Translations under genes and position numbers: made by a program
Part shown: piece by piece, positions 27,674-35,394 of the stretch
Layout of the letters: each line of letters starts with the position of its first letter
Numbering within the stretch: position 1 is the stretch's first letter
Origin: Syntrophaceae bacterium UBA6109
GTDB lineage: Bacteria; Desulfobacterota; Syntrophia; Syntrophales; UBA6109
DNA: 64,000 nucleotides
Assembly (NCBI GenBank): GCA_002428445.1
Contig: DIWJ01000054.1
Span: 1 to 64,000, forward strand
Direction: 5' to 3'
Notes under the pieces: generated by a model
What the model was told of the DNA's origin: nothing
The model's database searches: none
What the model saw: only the letters and a program-made list of their open reading frames with translations

Positions 27674-28021
27674 ATGATTCGGCGGGCAAGTGAATTGAGT
27701 TCCGAAGTCTTCAACAGCCGTTTCGGCGGCAAGGGCGACCTGAAAGTCACCCGCATCCTGGAACCGGACCAGTTCGAGGGCAAGGGCCGCCTCTTCGCCC
27801 GGAACCTGCTGAAGCCGGGCGCATCCATCGGCCTGCACCAGCATAAGGGCGATGCCGAGACCTACTACATCCTCAGCGGCTCCGGCACGGTTGACGACAA
27901 CGGCACCAAGACTGCCGTCGGCCCGGGCGACGTCCTGTTCACGGCCAACGGCGAACAGCATTCCATCGAAAACACCGGAACCGCCGATCTGGAATTTGTC
28001 GCCCTGATCCTTTTTGCCTGA
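27674..28021 (+). CDS. Single-domain cupin
   Basis: A 115-residue beta-barrel cupin with both motifs: GLHQHKGDAETYYILSG (His and Glu metal ligands) and PGDVLFTANGEQHSIENTG. The metal set is complete. Small cupins of this kind are common and functionally diverse. It precedes the dehydratase gene by 57 bases on the same strand and may be co-transcribed with it. GGGGAGGTGGG precedes the ATG. Confidence 0.8.
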   Translation: MIRRASELSSEVFNSRFGGKGDLKVTRILEPDQFEGKGRLFARNLLKPGASIGLHQHKGDAETYYILSGSGTVDDNGTKTAVGPGDVLFTANGEQHSIENTGTADLEFVALILFA

Positions 28022-28078
28022 TTCCTTCAAGTCCGGCAATCCGGCGAAAGCGTTTTTCTCAAAGGAGGCAAGAAATCC

Positions 28079-29032
28079 GTGGACTCCATCCCGACGCTCG
28101 ACGACATGCAGGCCGCCCGCGAAAGGATCCGGCCTTACGTTCACCGGACGCCCGTCCTGAAAAGCCGTTCCATCGACGCGGCCTGCGGGGCGGATCTGTA
28201 CTTCAAGTGCGAAAACTTCCAGAAGGTGGGCGCTTTCAAGGCGCGCGGGGCGGTCAACGCCGTTTTCAGCCTCGATCCGGAGGAGATCCGCCGCGGCGTC
28301 GCCACCCACTCCTCGGGCAACCACGCAGCCGCCCTCGCCTATGCCGCGGGCTGCCGCGGGACGAAAGCCTACGTCGTCGTACCTTCGAATGCGCCTTCCG
28401 TGAAGAAAGCCGCCGTCGCGCGCTACGGGGCTGAGATCACCCTCTGCGAGCCGACGCTGGCGGCCCGGGAGGCGGCCCTCAAGGAGATCGTCGACCGGAC
28501 CGGCGCGGTCTTCGTCCCCCCCTACAACGATGACCGCGTGATCTGCGGGGCGGCATCGGCCGCACTGGAGCTTTGCGAAGAGGTGCCGGACCTCGATACC
28601 GTCATAGCTCCCGTCGGCGGCGGAGGGCTGCTGAGCGGGACCGCACTGGCCTGTGCCGCCGTCCGGCCGCAGATCAAGGTCCTCGCCGGCGAGCCGGAAG
28701 GCGCGAACGACGCCTGGCGCTCGCTGAAGGCCGGGTCGATCCAACCCGTCGGAACGCCGCAGACAATCGCCGACGGCCTGAGGACTCAACTGGGGACGCT
28801 GACCTTTCCCATCATCCGGAAATTCGTGGCGGCGATCGTAACGGTCAGCGACGAGGCCATCATCGAGGCGATGCGATGCGTCTGGGAGAGGATGAAGATC
28901 GTCGTCGAACCTTCCGGCGTCGTGCCGCTGGCGGCCGTGATGGCGAAGCGGAACGAGGTCCAGGGAAAAAAGATCGGCATCATCCTGTCGGGCGGGAATG
29001 TGGATCTGGATCACCTGCCCTGGATGAAATAA
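28079..29032 (+). CDS. PLP-dependent serine/threonine dehydratase or serine racemase
   Basis: A 317-residue fold-type II PLP enzyme. The PLP lysine lies in VGAFKARGA near residue 53, the substrate loop in SSGNHAAAL, and the glycine-rich phosphate loop in GGGGLLSG. The length matches serine racemase and the catabolic threonine dehydratase; no ACT regulatory domain is present. It would deaminate L-threonine or L-serine to the keto acid. It starts with GTG behind AAAGGAGG. A repeat begins three bases after the stop. Confidence 0.87.
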   Translation: MDSIPTLDDMQAARERIRPYVHRTPVLKSRSIDAACGADLYFKCENFQKVGAFKARGAVNAVFSLDPEEIRRGVATHSSGNHAAALAYAAGCRGTKAYVVVPSNAPSVKKAAVARYGAEITLCEPTLAAREAALKEIVDRTGAVFVPPYNDDRVICGAASAALELCEEVPDLDTVIAPVGGGGLLSGTALACAAVRPQIKVLAGEPEGANDAWRSLKAGSIQPVGTPQTIADGLRTQLGTLTFPIIRKFVAAIVTVSDEAIIEAMRCVWERMKIVVEPSGVVPLAAVMAKRNEVQGKKIGIILSGGNVDLDHLPWMK

Positions 29033-29034
29033 GC

Positions 29035-29309
29035 GGCCGCTGCATCCGACAGCGAGTACGATTCCCGCCAATTTTTCTGCGGGAATATACGAGCGAGTGA
29101 AAGCCCATCCTCTTCCTTGGGAATCGCAGAACTCCGAAGCGCGATTCGGAGTTCTGCCAAAACGCCCGGCTGCCGCGCCCTGAGTCCATCGAAGGGCCCT
29201 CATCCTTCGCCGTTCGACCCTTCGACAGGCTCAGGGCAGGCTAAGGAGTCTGTCATGGTGAGATTGTCGAACCATCGGGAGCCTTGCATCCGGGCATTTT
29301 TGAGCGGCC
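29035..29309. repeat. Composite B/A intergenic repeat with inverted ends
   Basis: GGCCGCT (29035-29041) at the left end pairs with AGCGGCC (29303-29309) at the right. Inside are GCATCCGACAGCGAG, a perfect 13-bp stem at 29127-29158, and the type A core (CCTCATCCTTCGCCGTTCGA, GCCTTGCATCCGGGCATTTTT). It lies directly after the dehydratase stop. Confidence 0.8.
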
Positions 29310-29681
29310 CCAGGGAATGGGGTCCAGGCGGCTGTTGCATCCAACAGCGAGCGCAAGCCCCTTTTCAATTGCCGATTGCTTCGGCTTCGCCTCGCAATGA
29401 CAGAAGAAGAGTCATTGCGAGGCGGCCGCAGGCCGACGCGGCAATCTCGCCCTTGTCACCCTAAGCTTGTCAAAAGGTGTCGTCCCCGCGAAGGCGGGGA
29501 CCCAGCTCTCTGCTTGGCGCTCCAGTGACGGAACAAAATCTCCAGCCCCTGGATTCCCGCCTGCGCGGGAATGACAAAAACGGGATTGCTTCGCCGCGCC
29601 CCACACTTCGGTGGGGCTTTGCCTGCAATGACGGTAAGCAGCGGTTTCGATAGCCTCCTGCCCCGTCGTCTATTTTTCCGC
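29310..29681. repeat. Tail of short interspersed repeats, no gene seen
   Basis: This part of the 649-base gap carries another partial type B copy (GGCTGTTGCATCCAACAGCG at about 29331), several TCATTGCGAGGC-type strings and a GATTCCCGCCTGCGCGGGAATGAC hairpin near 29551, plus CACCCTAAGCTTGTC. No coding potential or RNA gene was recognised. Confidence 0.7.
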
Positions 29682-30950
29682 TCATGACGGCGTCTTCGCG
29701 GTTTCCTCCCCCGTTTCGCAACGCACCCGAATCCAGAACCAGGCCGTGCCGATCAGTCCGATCCCCCCGCCGGCCAGGAAGGTCGCCTCGGGCCCGATTG
29801 CCTGCCACAGCAGGTAGGAGACGAAGGGCGCGGGACAGAACGCGAAGGACCGCAGGCCCCAGTAGAGGCCGACGCCGCGGGCGCGGATCTCCGGCGGCAG
29901 CCCCAGGGAGATGAGCGCCTTCCGGGCCGGCTCGCCCAGTTCGCGCAGGCCGTTGAGGATGAAGACAACCGCGAGCGCCCCTATCAGCGGAACGCCCAGC
30001 GGCGCAAGAATCCGGGGCAGCAGGACGAGGGCGATGGGGAAAAGGGCGAAGAGCAGGAATGTCAGCCCGATATAGGGCTTGGGATTCGGGGCGCGGTCGA
30101 TCATCTTGCCGGCGGGGATATAGGTGGCAAGCGCGGTAAGGCTCGACAGGGCGACCAGCATTCCCGCCTCGGCGGTGCTTGCCATCAGCACGCCGACGAC
30201 GTACAGGACGGCGAAATCGCGGACGAACCAGTCCCCCCAGCGCAGCAGGATCTCCGCAGTGAGGAGGCGGCGCAGATCGGCCGGAATCCTTGCCAGGACC
30301 TGACGCAGCGGCACGAACGGAGCGGCCGACCGGGGCCGCATCCGTTTCAGGAGCAGGAACTGGACCAGGCAGGTGACCCCGATCAGTCCGAAGGCGAGGG
30401 ACAGATTAACCCAGTAGCCGACCGCCATCAAGAACCCGCCGAGGAGCGGCCCCAGGACCTTGGGCAGGCGCTTCTGGATGCTCTGGACTGCGAAGGCGAT
30501 CGTGCGCCGGTTTTTCGGGACTTCGCTGCCGACAACTTCGAAGGTCGCGGGAACGGAGAGCGGCTCCCAGTTGGTTACGAGCAGGGCTCCGACGACGATC
30601 ATCAGCGGCTCGCGGCTCGCGAGGAGCACCGTGAAACCCGCGGCCATGGGCAAGGCGGAGACGAGGAGCGCGACCCTCGCCCCCAGGCGGTGCGCGATGG
30701 TCCCGCCGGCGATGTACCCGATGCCCTCCAGGAAATTCACGAGGACGGCGAAGATCCCCATGTACTTGGCCGCCCCGAGGACGCGTGCGGCCTCCGACGC
30801 GCCCGTCACGGCATCGCGCAGATGGATGGCGAGGAAATTGCGCCAGATCTCCTCGGCGAGACCGAGGCCCCCGACGACGACGAGAACCGCCGCCGTGGCG
30901 CGGTTGATGCCGAACCAGGAGGCGATGGATTGTCGGGAGGGAATGGACAT
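29682..30950 (-). CDS. Major facilitator superfamily transporter
   Basis: A 422-residue membrane protein with about 12 hydrophobic segments, split by a basic central loop (LLLKRMRPRSAAPF) near residue 205. MFS-like loop motifs are seen at GTIAHRLGARVALL and GKMIDRAPNPK. Substrate unknown. Its ATG is 19 bases after the stop of the pseudouridine synthase gene, with GGGGAAGAG upstream, so the two are probably one operon. Confidence 0.83.
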   Translation of the reverse strand: MSIPSRQSIASWFGINRATAAVLVVVGGLGLAEEIWRNFLAIHLRDAVTGASEAARVLGAAKYMGIFAVLVNFLEGIGYIAGGTIAHRLGARVALLVSALPMAAGFTVLLASREPLMIVVGALLVTNWEPLSVPATFEVVGSEVPKNRRTIAFAVQSIQKRLPKVLGPLLGGFLMAVGYWVNLSLAFGLIGVTCLVQFLLLKRMRPRSAAPFVPLRQVLARIPADLRRLLTAEILLRWGDWFVRDFAVLYVVGVLMASTAEAGMLVALSSLTALATYIPAGKMIDRAPNPKPYIGLTFLLFALFPIALVLLPRILAPLGVPLIGALAVVFILNGLRELGEPARKALISLGLPPEIRARGVGLYWGLRSFAFCPAPFVSYLLWQAIGPEATFLAGGGIGLIGTAWFWIRVRCETGEETAKTPS

Positions 30951-30969
30951 CGCGCTCTTCCCCTGCCGG

Positions 30970-31791
30970 TTATTCCTGTTCCCCGCTTCCGGCGGCCGGA
31001 CCGCCGTCAGGGGGGACAGGCGGCATCAGCAATGCCAGTTCCTCCGGTTCCAGCTTGCGGCAGCTTCCGATCGTCAGATCGCCCAGGGCGAGGCCGCCGA
31101 TGTGCGTCCGGGCCAGTGTCAGGACCTTTCCGCCCAGCGACTCGATCATGCGCCGGATCTGGCGGTTCTTTCCCTCGTGCAGCACCATTTCCAGGATCAC
31201 CTTGCCCCGCTCCCTGCCGACGAACGCCACCGCAGAGGGCCCTGTCCGATAGCCGTCCTTCAGCACGACGCCGGTTCGCAGCGACTCGAGCTGTTCCGGC
31301 GACGGTTCGAAATTGACCGTGAGCAGATAGGTTTTGGGAACCCCGGAATCCGGATCCGCCAGGGCGTCGCCGAAATCCGCATCGTTGGTCAGGATCAGCA
31401 GTCCCGAAGTGCTCTTGTCGAGCCGTCCGACGGGGAAAACCCATCCCGTCTCGGAAGGCAGGAGTTCGTAGATCGTTCTTCTTCCTTCGGGGTCGCCGTA
31501 GGAGGTCACGAAGCCGACCGGCTTGTGGAGGGCGAAGTACACCCTCTTGCGGAAGCGGAGCTTCCTGCCGTCGCAGGCGATCCTGTCCTCGCCGGGACTG
31601 ACCCAGGTCCCGGGCTCCGTCACGATGGTGTCGTTGACAACGACGCGCCCGGCGACGATCCGGTCGACTGCGTCGCTGCGGGACATGACGCCCGCCCGGG
31701 AAAAGGCGCGGTCCAGCGTCATCCGGTCCTTGCGCCATTCCATTTCTTCCTTTGACAGCCGGCGCGGAGCGTCTCTTTTGTCGTACAACAT
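30970..31791 (-). CDS. RsuA/RluB-family rRNA pseudouridine synthase
   Basis: A 273-residue enzyme. An N-terminal S4 RNA-binding domain (LDRAFSRAGVMSRSDAVDRI) precedes the catalytic domain with the active-site aspartate in GRLDKSTSGLLILTNDA near residue 120 and HEGKNRQIRRM near 203. It isomerises specific uridines in rRNA; the exact site (RsuA, RluB, RluE or RluF type) cannot be assigned. GGGAGGAAG lies seven bases before the ATG at 31791. The C terminus is a Pro/Gly-rich extension. Confidence 0.88.
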   Translation of the reverse strand: MLYDKRDAPRRLSKEEMEWRKDRMTLDRAFSRAGVMSRSDAVDRIVAGRVVVNDTIVTEPGTWVSPGEDRIACDGRKLRFRKRVYFALHKPVGFVTSYGDPEGRRTIYELLPSETGWVFPVGRLDKSTSGLLILTNDADFGDALADPDSGVPKTYLLTVNFEPSPEQLESLRTGVVLKDGYRTGPSAVAFVGRERGKVILEMVLHEGKNRQIRRMIESLGGKVLTLARTHIGGLALGDLTIGSCRKLEPEELALLMPPVPPDGGPAAGSGEQE

Positions 31792-31849
31792 GCTTTCTTC
31801 CTCCCGAATATCTATTAATCACAAAATGCGGCGATAGGGAACACCTACG

Positions 31850-31878
31850 TTGACACCCCGGTGTCTTTCCCCTATAAG
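31850..31878 (+). promoter_or_regulatory. Sigma70-type promoter of the ABC-F gene
   Basis: TTGACA at 31850-31855 and TATAAG at 31873-31878 with a 17-base spacer, leaving a leader of about 80 bases before the start at 31967. Confidence 0.65.
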
Positions 31879-31966
31879 CAGCAGGAACAAAACAGGACTG
31901 GTCTTCGAAAAACTGAAGCGAACCCGCCCGCAGGGGCGCCCGGATGGAATTTCCGGCTCAAAAGAT

Positions 31967-33928
31967 ATGATTCACCTCAACGACATACGCCTGTCCTTCG
32001 GCAACAAGATCCTTTTCGACGGAATCAACTGGACCATCCACGAAAAGAGCCGCATCGGTCTGGTCGGCGACAACGGGACGGGGAAGACAACCCTGCTGCG
32101 TGCGATCCGGGGCGACGTATGGCTCGAAGCGGGCCGCATCGAGATCCCCAACCGGCGGAATCGGGTCATCGGTTACCTGCCGCAGGACCTCGTGGAGTTG
32201 CCGGACGTCGAGCTCCTCGCCTACCTGAGGAACAAGAGCGGCATCACGGAAATGGAGCAGGACATCCATCGTCTGGAGATGCAGATCTCTGAGACCGATC
32301 CCGCCGATCCCCTCCACGCGGAGGCCATGAAGGAATACGAGCGGGTCGCCGCCCGGTTCCAGGCGGTGGACGGCTACGCCTTCGAGGCCCGGGCCAAGCA
32401 GATCCTTTCCGGGTTCGGTTTCCGGGAGCGCGACTTCGGAAAACGCTGCACGGACTTCTCCGGCGGCTGGAAGATGAGAATTCAGCTGTCGCTCATCCTC
32501 CTTTCGCGGCCCGATGTGATGCTCCTCGACGAGCCGACGAACCACCTCGACACGGAAAGCATGGAGTGGCTCGAAAGCTACCTCAAGGACTATGCGGGCA
32601 CGCTCATCGCCATCGCCCACGACCGCTTCTTCCTCGACAAGATGGTGAATACGATCGCCGAACTGGCCGGGGGCCGGATAACGATCTACCGGGGGAACTA
32701 CTCCCGTTACCTCGAGGAAAAGGAGCGTCGGCGCGAACTGCTGCTCAAGGAAATGGAGCTCCAGAGGGCCGAGATCAAGCGGATCGAGGCCTTTGTCGAG
32801 CGCTTCCGCTACAAGGCGACCAAGGCAAGCCAGGTGCAGAGCCGCCTCAAGATGCTGGAAAAATTCTCCGCCGTCCGGCAGGACTCGAACGGGAAGACGA
32901 TCCACATGCGTTTCCCGGAGGCCCCCAAGAGCGGCAGGGAGGTGGTCGTTCTTTCCGGGACGGCCCAGCGCTACGGCGACTTCACGGTCTTCCGGAATAT
33001 TGATCTGACCTGCTATCGCGGCGAAAAGATCGCGCTCGTCGGCCTCAACGGCTCCGGAAAATCGACGCTGTCGCGCCTTCTGAGCGGGACGGAGGCGCCC
33101 GCCGAGGGCACGGTGCGATTCGGCCTGAACGTGAAAACCGCCTTTTTCTCCCAGGAGAGCGCCGAGAACCTGGACTACAGCCGGACGGTCTGGCAGGAGG
33201 CGAACGCCCCCGGCACCCGCGGCGACGACCAGCAGCGCCGGAATCTGCTGGGCGCCTTCCTGTTTTCCGGCGACGACATCTTCAAGCCCGTGTCCGTGCT
33301 CTCCGGCGGCGAAAAGTCGCGCCTCGCGCTCCTGAAGATCCTCCTGACCGATTCCAATTTCCTCATCCTGGATGAGCCCACGAACCACCTGGATCTCAAA
33401 ACCAAGGAGATCTTCCAGGAAGCGCTCCTGGCTTACAACGGCACCGTCGTCCTCGTCTCCCATGACCGTTTTTTTCTCGACCGCATGGTGAACCGGGTTC
33501 TTGAAATCCGCGACGGCCGGATCCGCGACTGGCGGGGCAACTACTCCTATTTCATCGAAAAACGAAAGGCGGAGGCCGACGGCTCCGGCGCGGCGGCAAT
33601 GCCGGCGCCCGAAGACGATGGTCAGGAAAGGGCCGTCAAGAAAACGAAAGAGGAGCGGCGCCGGGAGGCGGAAGAGCGCAACCGTCTCTCCCGGATGCGC
33701 CAGGCCCGGCAGCGCGAATTCGCGACCCTGGAGCGGCTCATCGAGGATCTTGAAAAAGAAAAGTCCTCCTGCGAGCTCTCCCTGTGCGAACCGGAGGTGC
33801 TGCGCGACGCGGAGGCCGCCCGCTCCTTGAAAAAGAAACTGTCCGGAATCGAAACGGAAATTGCCGAACGCTACCGGCGCTGGGAAAAACTGGCGGAGGA
33901 ACTGCATGTCTCCGCAGAGAACGGATAG
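31967..33928 (+). CDS. ABC-F family ATPase (Uup/YheS-like)
   Basis: A 653-residue soluble protein with two ABC nucleotide-binding domains and no membrane segments. Walker A motifs are GDNGTGKTT and GLNGSGKST; signature motifs are FSGGWKMR and LSGGEKSRLALLK; each Walker B ends in LLDEPTNHLD or ILDEPTNHLD. The linker between domains (about 240-320) is the charged P-site tRNA interaction motif of ABC-F proteins. The C terminus (from about 580) is a long coiled coil. These ATPases act on stalled ribosomes. Start chosen at MIHLNDIRLSFG since it begins the first domain; the upstream open frame contains the promoter. Confidence 0.9.
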   Translation: MIHLNDIRLSFGNKILFDGINWTIHEKSRIGLVGDNGTGKTTLLRAIRGDVWLEAGRIEIPNRRNRVIGYLPQDLVELPDVELLAYLRNKSGITEMEQDIHRLEMQISETDPADPLHAEAMKEYERVAARFQAVDGYAFEARAKQILSGFGFRERDFGKRCTDFSGGWKMRIQLSLILLSRPDVMLLDEPTNHLDTESMEWLESYLKDYAGTLIAIAHDRFFLDKMVNTIAELAGGRITIYRGNYSRYLEEKERRRELLLKEMELQRAEIKRIEAFVERFRYKATKASQVQSRLKMLEKFSAVRQDSNGKTIHMRFPEAPKSGREVVVLSGTAQRYGDFTVFRNIDLTCYRGEKIALVGLNGSGKSTLSRLLSGTEAPAEGTVRFGLNVKTAFFSQESAENLDYSRTVWQEANAPGTRGDDQQRRNLLGAFLFSGDDIFKPVSVLSGGEKSRLALLKILLTDSNFLILDEPTNHLDLKTKEIFQEALLAYNGTVVLVSHDRFFLDRMVNRVLEIRDGRIRDWRGNYSYFIEKRKAEADGSGAAAMPAPEDDGQERAVKKTKEERRREAEERNRLSRMRQARQREFATLERLIEDLEKEKSSCELSLCEPEVLRDAEAARSLKKKLSGIETEIAERYRRWEKLAEELHVSAENG

Positions 33929-33980
33929 GAAGGGCGGGCGGGCGCGGCGGAAACGCCGGGGCCGCCCGCTGCAGAATCTG

Positions 33981-34499
33981 TCACGCGCCGTCGAGGCCGG
34001 TCTTATCGAATTTCTGGTACCACATGGCCGGCTCCGTCAGGAATTCCTCCGTATCTTTCAGCGAAACGAAGTGTTCGTGTTCGATGTTCGCCAGGAGGTC
34101 GAAGAAAGCTTTCTCTTTCGGATCCGTGGACGCGTCTCGCAACTGCGCATAATGTGCGGCGCCCTTCGCTTCAAAATCAATCGCCGTGCGAATCGCCTTG
34201 AGGTCGTCGGCGTCGCCCTTGCCCGCCTTCGGAGCCTTCTTCAGGGCGCCCTTGAAGGCACTCTGGATCGCCGTATTGCTGACCTTCAGGGGGACCGTTT
34301 CGGGCCACTTCTTCTGTTTGTCCCAGGCGTCATGAAGCTGTTGAAGCCTCTCATGGTGCTCCAGTTCCTCCTTGGCGATTTGTTCGAACATCGCCTTGCC
34401 GACAGGATTGGAGGTGCGTTCGGCGTTCTTTTTGTAGAACTGATGCTCCTTCATCTCGTTGTTCAGGGCCACTTCCAGCGCATTCATCCTTTTTTCCAT
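33981..34499 (-). CDS. Ferritin-like diiron protein (rubrerythrin-type, no rubredoxin domain)
   Basis: A 172-residue helical protein with diiron-type motifs NEMKEHQFY near residue 14, EELEHHERL near 44, DFEAKGAAHYAQL near 108 and EHEHFVSL near 141. The rubredoxin Cys4 tail is absent. It probably functions in oxygen or peroxide defence. AAGGAGA precedes the ATG and a strong minus-strand promoter lies at 34593-34621. Confidence 0.82.
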   Translation of the reverse strand: MEKRMNALEVALNNEMKEHQFYKKNAERTSNPVGKAMFEQIAKEELEHHERLQQLHDAWDKQKKWPETVPLKVSNTAIQSAFKGALKKAPKAGKGDADDLKAIRTAIDFEAKGAAHYAQLRDASTDPKEKAFFDLLANIEHEHFVSLKDTEEFLTEPAMWYQKFDKTGLDGA

Positions 34500-34592
34500 G
34501 CCGTATCTCCTTCTTCATGGGATTTGCATTCGACGTTTGGAGCTTCGGGCCTGCCGACCCCCTGCGCGCCTGAAAATCAATCATCAACAGCA

Positions 34593-34621
34593 AGACTATT
34601 CACGCGAACGGGTTTTGTCAA
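34593..34621 (-). promoter_or_regulatory. Sigma70-type promoter of the ferritin-like gene
   Basis: On the minus strand TTGACA (34616-34621) is followed after 17 bases by TAGTCT (34593-34598), about 95 bases before the ATG at 34499. Confidence 0.55.
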
Positions 34622-34651
34622 CATCGGCGGACCCCAACCGCTGTTTTTTTC

Positions 34652-34684
34652 ATTATTGTAAAGAGTTTGAAATTATTGTAAAGA
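34652..34684 (+). promoter_or_regulatory. Tandem ATTATTGTAAAGA repeat with possible promoter
   Basis: The 13-mer ATTATTGTAAAGA occurs at 34652-34664 and 34672-34684, a spacing of exactly 20 bases (two helical turns), in an AT-rich patch of an otherwise GC-rich region. It also forms TTGTAA (34656-34661), a 17-base spacer and TAAAGA (34679-34684), a weak promoter match ahead of the GNAT gene. Confidence 0.45.
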
Positions 34685-34779
34685 CGGAGCCGTCTACGCA
34701 AGACGAAAGATCCGGCCCATGCAGACAGTCGTCCAGTTCCCCGGTCCGGAACTGGTGCATGTCGTAAAGTTGATCGACC

Positions 34780-35319
34780 ATGAATCTACAGGGCACCAAC
34801 ATATCCTTGCGATTGCCGCGCCTTGACGATGTCCCCGCCCGCAACGCCTGGTTCAACGACCCCGAATTCACGCGCCTCTATCTTGGACGGCCGTCCGGAA
34901 CACCCTACTCGCAGGTGGAGGAAGAGGTTCGCTTTGCGATGCTGCCGACGGCGTCGTCAGGACTGATGGAATACGCCATCGAGACGACGGCCGAACCCCG
35001 CTACATCGGAAACGTTTTCTTCCGCAAGATCAGCTGGCAGGACCGCAGCGCCGAGATCGGCGTCTTCATCGGGCCGCGTGAACTGTGGGGGAAACAACTC
35101 GGCTGTGAGGCGCTGCGCCTGATGGCCGCCTACGGGTTCCGGGAGCTCGGGTTTCACCGCATCTGGTTGACCACGCCTTCTTTCAACCAGCGGGCGATCC
35201 GCTGCTTTGAGCGGACCGGATTCCGCCGCGAAGGCGTGTTCCGCGAGGCGATATTTTCCGGCGGCGCCTTCAACGACGTCATCTGGATGTCGATGCTGGA
35301 AAGCGAATTCCCCGATTAA
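34780..35319 (+). CDS. GNAT acetyltransferase, RimJ/RimL-like
   Basis: A 179-residue N-acetyltransferase. ISLRLPRLDDV at the start, GNVFFRKISWQDRSAEIGVFIG and the acetyl-CoA loop with RELWGKQLGCEALRLM are typical, as is NQRAIRCFERTGFRREG near the end. Substrate unknown; the group acetylates ribosomal-protein N termini or amino sugars. It is first in a plus-strand gene series that ends with a sirtuin, so acylation and deacylation enzymes flank the series. The gap to the TPR gene is 75 bases. Confidence 0.83.
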   Translation: MNLQGTNISLRLPRLDDVPARNAWFNDPEFTRLYLGRPSGTPYSQVEEEVRFAMLPTASSGLMEYAIETTAEPRYIGNVFFRKISWQDRSAEIGVFIGPRELWGKQLGCEALRLMAAYGFRELGFHRIWLTTPSFNQRAIRCFERTGFRREGVFREAIFSGGAFNDVIWMSMLESEFPD

Positions 35320-35394
35320 TTTCCCGGTGGACCCTGTCTGCGTTTCGCCGGAAAGCTCATCCTCAGCAACCATCACGGAGAAAGGACAGCAACT

